From positions 207,314 to 271,313 of the forward strand of contig NZ_JFYN01000044.1 of NCBI RefSeq assembly GCF_000631985.1: 64,000 nucleotides of DNA. The letters are read 5' to 3'. The position numbers were made by a program, and so were the translations under genes. The stretch is from Pseudomonas sp. RIT288 (GTDB lineage: Bacteria; Pseudomonadota; Gammaproteobacteria; Pseudomonadales; Pseudomonadaceae). Under the pieces are notes generated by a model. That model was not told the origin of the DNA, did no database searches, and saw only the letters and a program-made list of their open reading frames with translations. This document shows, piece by piece, positions 42,197-49,935 of this stretch (the first letter of the stretch is position 1; each line of letters opens with the position of its first letter).

Positions 42197-45028
42197 ATGA
42201 CCGACTATAAAGCCACGCTAAACCTTCCGGACACCGCCTTCCCAATGAAGGCCGGCCTGCCACAGCGCGAACCGCAGATCCTGCAGCGCTGGGACAGTAT
42301 TGGCCTGTACGGAAAGTTGCGCGAGATTGGCAAGGATCGTCCGAAGTTCGTCCTGCACGACGGCCCTCCGTACGCCAACGGCACGATCCACATCGGTCAC
42401 GCACTGAACAAGATTCTCAAGGACATGATCATCCGCTCGAAGACCCTGTCGGGCTTCGACGCGCCGTATGTTCCGGGCTGGGACTGCCACGGCCTGCCGA
42501 TCGAGCACAAGGTTGAAGTGACCCACGGCAAGAACCTGGGCGCGGACAAGACCCGCGAGCTGTGCCGTGCCTACGCCACCGAGCAGATCGAAGGGCAGAA
42601 GAGCGAATTCATCCGTCTCGGCGTGCTGGGCGACTTCGCCAACCCGTACAAGACCATGGACTTCAAGAACGAGGCCGGTGAAATCCGCGCCCTCGCCGAA
42701 ATCGTCAAGGGCGGTTTCGTGTTCAAGGGCCTGAAGCCGGTGAACTGGTGCTTCGATTGCGGTTCGGCGCTGGCCGAAGCCGAAGTCGAGTACGAGAACA
42801 AGAAGTCCTCGACCATCGACGTGGCCTTCCCGATCGCCGACGAGGCCAAACTGGCCGCCGCGTTCGGTCTGCCGTCGCTGAGCAAGCCTGCCTCGATCGT
42901 GATCTGGACCACCACCCCGTGGACCATTCCGGCCAACCAGGCGCTGAACGTACACCCGGAATTCAACTACGCCCTGGTAGATATCGGCGACAAGCTGCTG
43001 GTCCTGGCTGAAGAGCTGGTCGAGTCGTGCCTGTCGCGTTACGGCGTTGAAGGCACCGTACTGGCCACCGCGCCGGGTTCGGCGCTGGAACTGATCAACT
43101 TCCGTCACCCGTTCTACGATCGCCTGTCGCCGGTGTATCTGGCGGACTACGTCGAACTGGGCGCCGGTACCGGTGTGGTTCACTCCGCCCCGGCGTACGG
43201 TGTGGACGACTTCGTGACCTGCAAGAAATACGGCATGGTCAACGACGAGATCCTCAACCCGGTACAGAGCAACGGCGTGTACGTGCCGTCGCTGGAGTTC
43301 TTCGGCGGCCAGTTCATCTGGAAGGCCAACCCGGCCATCGTCGAAAAGCTGACCGAAGTCGGCGCGCTGCTGCACACCACCGTCATCGAACACAGCTACA
43401 TGCACTGCTGGCGCCACAAGACCCCGCTGATCTACCGCGCCACCGCGCAGTGGTTCATCGGCATGGACAAGGAGCCGGTCAGCGGCGACACCCTGCGCGT
43501 GCGCTCGCTCAAAGCCATCGAAGACACCAAGTTCGTTCCGGCCTGGGGCCAGGCGCGCCTGCACTCGATGATCGCCAACCGTCCGGACTGGTGCATCTCC
43601 CGTCAGCGCAACTGGGGCGTGCCGATCCCGTTCTTCCTGAACAAGGAAAGCGGCGAACTGCATCCACGCACCGTCGAACTGATGGAAGAAGTGGCCAAGC
43701 GCGTTGAAGTCGAAGGCATCGAAGCCTGGTTCAAACTCGACGCCGCCGAACTGCTGGGCGACGAAGCGCCGCTGTACGACAAAATCAGCGACACCCTCGA
43801 CGTCTGGTTCGACTCGGGCACTACCCACTGGCACGTGCTGCGCGGTTCGCACCCGATGGGTCACGAAACCGGCCCGCGCGCCGACCTGTACCTGGAGGGT
43901 TCCGACCAGCACCGCGGCTGGTTCCACTCGTCGCTGTTGACCGGTTGCGCCATCGACAACCACGCGCCGTACCGCGAGCTGCTGACCCACGGCTTCACCG
44001 TCGACGAGTCCGGCCGCAAGATGTCCAAGTCGCTGGGCAACGTGATCGCGCCGCAGAAAGTCAACGACACGCTGGGCGCCGACATCATGCGTCTGTGGGT
44101 CGCCTCGACCGACTACTCCGGTGAAATGGCCGTGTCCGAGCAGATCCTGCAACGCAGCGCGGACGCCTATCGTCGCATCCGTAACACTGCGCGTTTCCTG
44201 CTTTCCAACCTGACCGGATTCAACCCGGCCACCGATCTGTTGCCGGCTGAAGACATGCTCGCGCTGGATCGCTGGGCCGTGGACCGTACCCTGCTGCTGC
44301 AACGCGAGCTGCAAGAGCACTACGGCGAATACCGTTTCTGGAACGTCTATTCGAAGATCCACAACTTCTGCGTGCAGGAGCTCGGTGGTTTCTACCTCGA
44401 CATCATCAAGGATCGCCAGTACACCACCGGCGCCGACAGCAAGGCGCGTCGCTCGTGCCAGACCGCGCTGTTCCACATCTCCGAAGCGCTGGTGCGCTGG
44501 ATCGCGCCGATCCTCGCGTTCACCGCCGACGAGCTGTGGCAGTACCTGCCGGGCGAGCGCAACGAATCGGTGATGCTCAACACCTGGTACGAAGGTCTGA
44601 CCGAACTGCCTGAAGGCTTCGAGCTGGGTCGCGCCTACTGGGACCGCATCATGGAAGTGAAGGTGGCGGTCAACAAAGAGATGGAAATCCAGCGTGCGGC
44701 GAAAGCTGTCGGTGGCAACCTGCAAGCCGAAGTGACGCTGTTCGCCGAAGAGGCGCTGAGTGCCGACCTGGCCAAGCTGAGCAACGAACTGCGCTTTGTC
44801 CTGATCACCTCGACTGCCAGCGTGGCACCTTTCGTTCAGGCACCTGCGGACGCGGTCGTCACCGAAGTCAGCGGCCTGAAACTGAAGATCGTCAAATCGG
44901 CCTTCCCGAAATGCGCGCGTTGCTGGCATTGCCGCGAAGACGTCGGCGTGAACCCGGAGCATCCGGAAATCTGCGGTCGTTGCGTCGACAACATCAGCGG
45001 CGCCGGCGAGGTTCGTCACTATGCCTAA
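42197..45028 (+). CDS. ileS: Isoleucyl-tRNA synthetase
   Basis: Class Ia synthetase of 943 residues (E. coli 938). The HIGH motif is in PPYANGTIHIGHALNKIL (about 58-75). The CP1 editing domain includes the threonine-rich WTTTPWTIPANQALN. The KMSKS motif is GRKMSKSLGN. A C-terminal zinc finger is present (CARCWHCREDVG ... CGRC). It is of the bacterial type expected to be sensitive to mupirocin. It overlaps lspA by eight bases, so the two are translationally coupled. Confidence 0.98.
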   Translation: MTDYKATLNLPDTAFPMKAGLPQREPQILQRWDSIGLYGKLREIGKDRPKFVLHDGPPYANGTIHIGHALNKILKDMIIRSKTLSGFDAPYVPGWDCHGLPIEHKVEVTHGKNLGADKTRELCRAYATEQIEGQKSEFIRLGVLGDFANPYKTMDFKNEAGEIRALAEIVKGGFVFKGLKPVNWCFDCGSALAEAEVEYENKKSSTIDVAFPIADEAKLAAAFGLPSLSKPASIVIWTTTPWTIPANQALNVHPEFNYALVDIGDKLLVLAEELVESCLSRYGVEGTVLATAPGSALELINFRHPFYDRLSPVYLADYVELGAGTGVVHSAPAYGVDDFVTCKKYGMVNDEILNPVQSNGVYVPSLEFFGGQFIWKANPAIVEKLTEVGALLHTTVIEHSYMHCWRHKTPLIYRATAQWFIGMDKEPVSGDTLRVRSLKAIEDTKFVPAWGQARLHSMIANRPDWCISRQRNWGVPIPFFLNKESGELHPRTVELMEEVAKRVEVEGIEAWFKLDAAELLGDEAPLYDKISDTLDVWFDSGTTHWHVLRGSHPMGHETGPRADLYLEGSDQHRGWFHSSLLTGCAIDNHAPYRELLTHGFTVDESGRKMSKSLGNVIAPQKVNDTLGADIMRLWVASTDYSGEMAVSEQILQRSADAYRRIRNTARFLLSNLTGFNPATDLLPAEDMLALDRWAVDRTLLLQRELQEHYGEYRFWNVYSKIHNFCVQELGGFYLDIIKDRQYTTGADSKARRSCQTALFHISEALVRWIAPILAFTADELWQYLPGERNESVMLNTWYEGLTELPEGFELGRAYWDRIMEVKVAVNKEMEIQRAAKAVGGNLQAEVTLFAEEALSADLAKLSNELRFVLITSTASVAPFVQAPADAVVTEVSGLKLKIVKSAFPKCARCWHCREDVGVNPEHPEICGRCVDNISGAGEVRHYA

Positions 45029-45533
45029 TGCCGTTGGCCGTTTCGGACGGTTGAGCTGGCTCTGGTTGAGTTTGCTGGTTCTGGTCATCGACCAGGCCAG
45101 CAAGTTCTACTTCGAAGGCAAGCTCGAAATGTTCCAGCAGATCGTGATCATTCCCGATTACTTCAGCTGGACCCTGGCCTACAACACCGGCGCGGCGTTC
45201 AGCTTCCTGGCCGACAGCTCCGGCTGGCAGCGCTGGCTGTTCGCCCTGATCGCGATCGTGGTCAGCGCGGTGCTGGTGGTCTGGCTCAAGCGTCTGGGCC
45301 GCAACGATACCTGGCTGGCCGTTGCGCTGGCACTGGTGCTGGGCGGTGCGCTGGGCAATCTGTATGACCGCATTGCCCTGGGCCATGTGATCGACTTCAT
45401 TCTGGTGCACTGGCAGAACCGCTGGTACTTCCCGGCGTTCAACTTTGCCGACAGCGCCATCACCGTCGGTGCGGTGATGCTCGCACTGGACATGTTCAAA
45501 AGTAAGAAAACCGGAGAAGCCGTTCATGACTGA
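45021..45533 (+). CDS. lspA: Lipoprotein signal peptidase (signal peptidase II)
   Basis: An inner-membrane aspartyl protease that removes lipoprotein signal peptides after diacylglyceryl transfer. It has 170 residues with four membrane segments. Catalytic aspartates lie in GGALGNLYDRIALGHVIDFI and in FNFADSAITVG. The opening LVIDQASKFYFEGKL is conserved. It overlaps ileS by eight bases at its start and fkpB by eight at its end. Confidence 0.97.
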   Translation: MPNAVGRFGRLSWLWLSLLVLVIDQASKFYFEGKLEMFQQIVIIPDYFSWTLAYNTGAAFSFLADSSGWQRWLFALIAIVVSAVLVVWLKRLGRNDTWLAVALALVLGGALGNLYDRIALGHVIDFILVHWQNRWYFPAFNFADSAITVGAVMLALDMFKSKKTGEAVHD

Positions 45534-45978
45534 ACAGGTATTGGCTGAGCAACGCATCGGCCAGAACACGGAAGTCACTTTGCACTTTGCATTGCGCCTG
45601 GAGAACGGCGACACGGTCGACAGCACGTTCGACAAGGCCCCGGCGACCTTCAAGGTCGGCGACGGCAACCTGCTGCCGGGTTTCGAAGCGGCATTGTTCG
45701 GCTTCAAGGCCGGCGACAAGCGTACGCTGACCGTCGAGCCGGAAAACGCCTTCGGCCAGCCGAACCCGCAAAACGTACAGATCATCCCGCGTTCGCAGTT
45801 CGTCGACATGGAGTTGTCGCCGGGTTTGCTGGTGATCTTCAATGATGCGGCCAATACTGAGCTGCCGGGTGTGGTGAAAGAGTTCGACGACGCACAAGTG
45901 ACCATCGACTTCAACCACCCGCTGGCCGGCAAGACGCTGACCTTCGACGTCGAGATCATCAACGTCAAAGCGCTTTAA
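45526..45978 (+). CDS. fkpB: FKBP-type prolyl isomerase FkpB (SlpA, SlyD-like)
   Basis: A 150-residue cytoplasmic prolyl isomerase and chaperone of the SlyD/SlpA type. The two halves of the FKBP domain (VTLHFALRLENGDTVDSTFDKAPATFKVGDGNLLPGFEAAL and VVKEFDDAQVTIDFNHPLAGKTLTFDVEI as spans) are separated by the insert-in-flap region (EPENAFGQPNPQNVQIIPRSQF). SlpA lacks the His-rich tail of SlyD, as here. Overlapping lspA by eight bases, it is the last gene before ispH in the conserved ileS-lspA-fkpB-ispH cluster. Confidence 0.95.
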   Translation: MTEQVLAEQRIGQNTEVTLHFALRLENGDTVDSTFDKAPATFKVGDGNLLPGFEAALFGFKAGDKRTLTVEPENAFGQPNPQNVQIIPRSQFVDMELSPGLLVIFNDAANTELPGVVKEFDDAQVTIDFNHPLAGKTLTFDVEIINVKAL

Positions 45979-46011
45979 GCAACACAGCAGGACCCTCATG
46001 AGAGGGGGCTT

Positions 46012-46163
46012 TTGTGGTGAGGGGATTTATCCCCGATGGGGTGCGAAGCCCCCCCGAATCTGATCACCGCGGTCTAGAATCGGAAAGCATTGACTGGTTT
46101 GACGATTGTTTCGCAATCGATCGGGGATAAATCCCCTCGCCACAACAGGCTCGCTCCCACAAT
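46012..46163. repeat. Composite repeat: family-C-like inverted repeat plus half a family-B unit
   Basis: TTGTGGTGAGGGGATTTATC (46012-46031) and its continuation to ccccgat are inverted at 46119-46145. Next to the right arm is caggctcgctcccacaat (46146-46163), the half of a family-B REP without its partner. It lies between fkpB and ispH, about 50 bases before the ispH start, in a position where it could affect ispH transcription. Confidence 0.85.
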
Positions 46164-46212
46164 GTTTTCAACCGTTTTCGCTATTTCTTGCGCGCAAGAC
46201 ACGAGGCACAGC

Positions 46213-47157
46213 ATGCAAATCAAACTCGCCAACCCCCGTGGCTTCTGCGCCGGCGTGGACCGGGCGATCGAAATCGTCAACCGCGCCCTGGAAGTCTTCG
46301 GGCCGCCGATCTACGTGCGTCATGAAGTGGTGCACAACAAGTTCGTCGTCGAAGACCTGCGCAGCCGCGGCGCGATCTTTGTCGAAGAACTGGATCAGGT
46401 GCCGGATGACGTCATCGTGATCTTCAGTGCCCACGGCGTTTCCCAGGCCGTGCGCAATGAAGCTGCCGGCCGTGGCCTGAAAGTCTTCGACGCCACTTGC
46501 CCGCTGGTCACCAAGGTGCACATCGAAGTCGCCAAATACAGCCGCGACGGCCGTGAGTGCATCCTGATCGGCCACGCCGGTCACCCGGAAGTCGAAGGCA
46601 CCATGGGTCAGTACGACGGCAGTAACGGCGGCGCGATCTACCTCGTCGAAGACGAGAAAGACGTGGCCGAACTGCAGGTGCGTAACCCGGAAAAACTGGC
46701 GTTCGTGACCCAGACCACCCTGTCGATGGACGATACCAGTCGCGTGATCGATGCCCTGCGCACACGCTTCCCGGCCATCGGTGGCCCGCGCAAGGACGAC
46801 ATCTGCTACGCCACGCAAAACCGTCAGGACGCGGTCAAACAACTGGCCGACGAATGCGACGTGGTGTTGGTGGTGGGCAGCCCGAACAGTTCCAACTCCA
46901 ACCGTCTGCGCGAACTGGCCGAACGCATGGCCACGCCGGCCTACCTGATCGACGGCGCCGAAGACCTGCAGAAGAGCTGGTTCGAGGGGGTCGAGCGCAT
47001 CGGCATCACCGCCGGTGCTTCCGCACCGGAAGTGTTGGTGCGTGGCGTAATCCAGCAGTTGCAAGCCTGGGGTGCGATTGGTGCCGATGAACTGGCCGGC
47101 CGCGAAGAGAACATCACGTTCTCGATGCCGAAAGAGCTGCGCGTCCGCTCGATCTGA
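46213..47157 (+). CDS. ispH: 4-hydroxy-3-methylbut-2-enyl diphosphate reductase
   Basis: Last step of the MEP isoprenoid pathway, an iron-sulphur enzyme. It has 314 residues. The three cluster cysteines are in place: Cys12 (RGFCAGVDRA), Cys96 (DATCPLV), and the one in DDICYATQNRQ (about 197). The catalytic Glu region TQTTLSMDDT and the substrate-binding SPNSSNSNRL are conserved. The start at 46213 gives MQIKLANPRGFC; a longer frame to 46090 is repeat sequence. The 3' end overlaps the convergent fimT-like gene by 44 bases. Confidence 0.97.
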   Translation: MQIKLANPRGFCAGVDRAIEIVNRALEVFGPPIYVRHEVVHNKFVVEDLRSRGAIFVEELDQVPDDVIVIFSAHGVSQAVRNEAAGRGLKVFDATCPLVTKVHIEVAKYSRDGRECILIGHAGHPEVEGTMGQYDGSNGGAIYLVEDEKDVAELQVRNPEKLAFVTQTTLSMDDTSRVIDALRTRFPAIGGPRKDDICYATQNRQDAVKQLADECDVVLVVGSPNSSNSNRLRELAERMATPAYLIDGAEDLQKSWFEGVERIGITAGASAPEVLVRGVIQQLQAWGAIGADELAGREENITFSMPKELRVRSI

Positions 47158-47683
47158 AGCTCTTCGCCTTCAGGCACAGCGCCTGCTCAGCCTTCGCGCT
47201 GGTCAGGCGCACCCGGCCGGTCGCCGCCAGCACCACCTGGAGCTGGCTGACCGGCTCGTGTGTCGAACAGATATGTAATGTCCCTGCCTGAAACGCCCGC
47301 CCGGGCATCAGCGGTTGCCCCAGACTGCTGAAGCGCACGTAACGACTGACCGCCCAATTGCCGACGATCGGTGTCCGCCCGTCACTCGCATGTTCCACCA
47401 GCAGTGGATTGCTGCTGTCCTGCGGCCCCTTGCCGCTGATATCCAGAATGATCCGCCAGCCCTGACTCCAGTCGTCGTCGATGCCATGGATCACCACACT
47501 CTGATTGCGGGTGATGGCCAGGGTGCGGGCGTTGCGAATGCCCTCAAGCAACGACCGCGCCGCCTGGTCGCGATGAGTCGACTCGGTGAAGGCGGCGAAC
47601 GCCGGACTGACCAGCGACAGAACAATTGCGCCAATCGCCAGTCCCATAAGCAATTCGATCAGGCTGAAACCCTGTTGCGGCAT
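47114..47683 (-). CDS. fimT: GspH/FimT-family minor pseudopilin, divergent from the fimU operon
   Basis: A 189-residue type IV pilin-like protein. Prepilin motif MPQQG|FSLIELLMGLAIGAIVLSLVSPAFA with Glu5, then a GspH/FimT domain (RNARTLAITRNQSVVIHG, then YVRFSSLGQPLMPG, LHICSTHEP). The start at 47683 has AGGGAG upstream. It is transcribed away from fimU, unlike the same-strand fimT-fimU order I recall for PAO1. Its last 15 codons overlap the end of ispH on the other strand. Minor pilins of this type prime pilus assembly; FimT in other genera also binds DNA for natural transformation. Which role applies here is not known. Confidence 0.85.
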   Translation of the reverse strand: MPQQGFSLIELLMGLAIGAIVLSLVSPAFAAFTESTHRDQAARSLLEGIRNARTLAITRNQSVVIHGIDDDWSQGWRIILDISGKGPQDSSNPLLVEHASDGRTPIVGNWAVSRYVRFSSLGQPLMPGRAFQAGTLHICSTHEPVSQLQVVLAATGRVRLTSAKAEQALCLKAKSFRSSGRAALSASRT

Positions 47684-47814
47684 GACGACTCCCTCCGTGG
47701 AGCATGAAGCCCGGCGCGATCCTTTTCGCCGGGCAGGGCAAATCAACCGACGCAGGCCGGTTGAATGTTCTAGTTTGTAGAAGCAGGTATAGCCGACGGC
47801 AACGGAGGGCATCG

Positions 47815-48288
47815 ATGGATCATCGTACAAAAGGTTTCACGCTGCCCGAGTTGTTGGCTGCGGTCGCCGTGATGGTGATCCTCATCACCCTGGCGGTGCC
47901 GGGGTTCACCCGCTCGATCCAGAGCAGCAAGGCCGACACCGAAATGGGCGACCTGCAGCGCGCCATCAACTATGCGCGGCTGGAGGCGATTGATCGCGGC
48001 GTGACCACGCGTCTTCGCCCGAGCGCCGGTGGCAGCTTGTGGACCGGCGAGTTATCGGTCTACGACAGTACTGGCACTGCGGCCAATGTATTGCGGGTTG
48101 TTCCAGCGATGAGCAGCGGCGCGACTCTGACGCTACCCTCAGGAGTGACTGCACTGGATTTCAACAATCTGGGCGGTCTGGCGGCCCCGTCGACAGCGGT
48201 GGTCATCAGCTACGCGCTGGGAACGCAAAGCAGGACGCTGAACGTATGTCTGAACGGACGAATTCAATTGGGTGGAAGTTGCGGATGA
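47815..48288 (+). CDS. fimU: Minor pilin FimU (GspH family)
   Basis: A 157-residue minor pilin. The prepilin peptidase site is MDHRTKG|FTLPELLAAVAVMVILITLAVPGF, with Glu at +5 and Pro at +4. The GspH domain continues with KADTEMGDLQRAINYARLEAIDRGVTTRLRPS and ends ALGTQSRTLNVCLNGRIQLGGSCG, with the two cysteines of the pilin disulphide. FimU links the minor pilin priming complex to the pilus shaft in P. aeruginosa. CGGAGGG precedes the start. It is the first gene of the six-gene operon; the stop overlaps the pilV start (ATGA). Confidence 0.92.
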   Translation: MDHRTKGFTLPELLAAVAVMVILITLAVPGFTRSIQSSKADTEMGDLQRAINYARLEAIDRGVTTRLRPSAGGSLWTGELSVYDSTGTAANVLRVVPAMSSGATLTLPSGVTALDFNNLGGLAAPSTAVVISYALGTQSRTLNVCLNGRIQLGGSCG

Positions 48289-48734
48289 GGGCAGGGAGCA
48301 CACAGGCACAGGAGGGCATGTCGCTGATCGAAGTGCTGGTCGCATTGCTGATTCTGACCGTCGGCATATTGGGCGCGGCAGCCGTTCAAGTGAATGCGCT
48401 GAAGTACACCGACAGTTCGCGGATGACCAGCCAGGCGAGCTTCATCGCCTACGACATGATGGATCGCATCCGCGCCAACGCCGCCGCCGATTACACGGTG
48501 ACGCCGCCGACCTCGGGCAACCTCAGTGTCGCCCGCGATCAGGACCTCTACGATTTCACCACCAACATCGTCAATTTCGGCGGGCCGAGCGCCACAGGCA
48601 CGATCACCCGCAATCAGCGGGTGTACACCATCACCATCAACTGGAATGACTCACGGGCGGCGAATGCCACCGGCACCACGCGCAGTTTCGTCCTGACCAG
48701 CCGTGCCACGGTCGATCCGGTGGCCGGCCCATGA
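48285..48734 (+). CDS. pilV: Minor pilin PilV
   Basis: A 149-residue minor pilin with a short leader MRAGSTQAQEG|MSLIEVLVALLILTVGILGAAAVQV and Glu5. The PilV pattern (LKYTDSSRMTSQASFIAYDMMDRIRANA) follows directly. The start at 48285 forms an ATGA overlap with the fimU stop; an in-frame ATG at 48246 lies inside fimU and is less likely. With FimU, PilW, PilX and PilE it forms the tip-associated complex that primes pilus assembly and holds PilY1. The stop overlaps the pilW start. Confidence 0.92.
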   Translation: MRAGSTQAQEGMSLIEVLVALLILTVGILGAAAVQVNALKYTDSSRMTSQASFIAYDMMDRIRANAAADYTVTPPTSGNLSVARDQDLYDFTTNIVNFGGPSATGTITRNQRVYTITINWNDSRAANATGTTRSFVLTSRATVDPVAGP

Positions 48735-49444
48735 AGCACGCCAACCGGGGTTTCGGCCTGATCGAAATGCTCATCGCCCTGGCGCTCGGGCTGATCATTG
48801 TCCTGGGCGTGGTGCAGACGTTCCTCGCCGCTAAAAACACTTACGTCAGCCAGAACACCGCTGCCGCGATGCAGGAGGACGCACGTTTTGTCCTGAGCAA
48901 GATGATTCAGGAACTGCGCATGGTCGGCATGTTCGGCTGCCTCGGCAGCATTACCGACGCGAGTTCGGCAGGGGATTTCAGCGCGGCGCAGATCACCCCG
49001 ATCAGTTGGGACAACAGCAACCTCAAGCTGACTCTGGTCACCGCCGATGTCGGCGGCAGTGGCGGCACGCCGACCTGGACGGTGGTCTCCGATTGCCGCA
49101 ACAGCGCCACGGCCTATACCGGGTTGCGGGCGGCGGCGAGCGGTCAGATCGCCTTTCCGATCCGCCGTTTGATCTACAGCTTCAGCAACAACCAGATTCT
49201 CATGGGCACCGGCAGCGGCACCCCGACCCAGCAGGTGCTGGTGAATAACGTCAGTGTCTTTAACGTGACCTTCGGTCTGGCCGCGTCGGCTACCGACGTC
49301 GCGGCGTCCTCCTACAGCAGCAACCCCAGCGACCCGGCGCGCATCCGCAGTGTGCGTCTGAGCCTGACCCTCACTGACCCGAACAACCGGGTGGCCAATC
49401 AAACCTTCAACGTGGTTGCCGCTTTGCGCAACCGCTTGCAATGA
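48731..49444 (+). CDS. pilW: Minor pilin PilW
   Basis: A 237-residue minor pilin, the largest of the set. The site is MKHANRG|FGLIEMLIALALGLIIVLGVVQTFLAA, with Glu5. The body has KNTYVSQNTAAAMQEDARFVLSKMIQELRMVGMFGC, common to PilW, and ends NRVANQTFNVVAALRNRLQ. It overlaps pilV and pilX by ATGA at both ends, so the whole operon is coupled. Known role: recruits PilX and PilY1 into the priming complex. Confidence 0.93.
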   Translation: MKHANRGFGLIEMLIALALGLIIVLGVVQTFLAAKNTYVSQNTAAAMQEDARFVLSKMIQELRMVGMFGCLGSITDASSAGDFSAAQITPISWDNSNLKLTLVTADVGGSGGTPTWTVVSDCRNSATAYTGLRAAASGQIAFPIRRLIYSFSNNQILMGTGSGTPTQQVLVNNVSVFNVTFGLAASATDVAASSYSSNPSDPARIRSVRLSLTLTDPNNRVANQTFNVVAALRNRLQ

Positions 49445-49935
49445 GGGCCGGGCCGATGAGGATGACTTTCGACCAGAGGCAAAACCAGCGTGGCATGGTG
49501 TTGTTGGTCAGTCTGGTGTTTCTGTTGCTGCTGACCTTGATCGGGCTGTCCTCGATGCAGAGTGCCAATCTGCAGGAAAAAATGGCCGGCAGTGTCAGCC
49601 TGCGCAATCAGTCGTTCCAGACCGCCGAGGCGGCGTTGCGCATCGGCGAGAGTGCGGTGCAACTCGACAGTTATTCGCTGGCTGTATGTGCCAACGCCAC
49701 GCAATGTGCGCCGCCGGCGGAGTCCTCGGTGGTCAGTGCGGCGGGACTCAATTCGACTTCCGGAGTCACGTGGATCGCTGCCGGTAACGGCTTTTATGGT
49801 GTGCAGAACATTGGCACCACCCTGACGGCGGTCAACGTGCCGAGCAACACGTCGGCGACTCTGTATCGAGTTACCGCCGTCGGCATCGCCGGTACTTCGC
49901 GCAGTGTGGTGGAGAGTGTCTATGCGAAGTATTGA
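49441..49935 (+). CDS. pilX: Minor pilin PilX
   Basis: A 164-residue minor pilin. The leader ends QNQRG|MVLLVSLVFLLLLTLIGLSSMQSANLQEKMAGS. Glu5 is absent (MVLLV), as is normal for the PilX/GspK class that sits at the tip. RNQSFQTAEAALRIGE is conserved. The start at 49441 overlaps the pilW stop; ATG at 49456 is an alternative. It overlaps pilY1 by 14 bases. Two cysteines (VCANATQCAPP) may form a small disulphide loop. Confidence 0.92.
   Translation: MRAGPMRMTFDQRQNQRGMVLLVSLVFLLLLTLIGLSSMQSANLQEKMAGSVSLRNQSFQTAEAALRIGESAVQLDSYSLAVCANATQCAPPAESSVVSAAGLNSTSGVTWIAAGNGFYGVQNIGTTLTAVNVPSNTSATLYRVTAVGIAGTSRSVVESVYAKY

Noticed and set aside
42218..45103. 961-codon open frame antisense to ileS
   Set aside because: Mirror frame of a GC-rich gene: composition is Arg/Gln/His/Val-rich, with no domain, no ribosome site, and it covers ileS entirely.
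45990..46012. Terminator after fkpB (CCCTC/GAGGG)
   Set aside because: The stem is only five pairs and the T run is short; not convincing enough to list.
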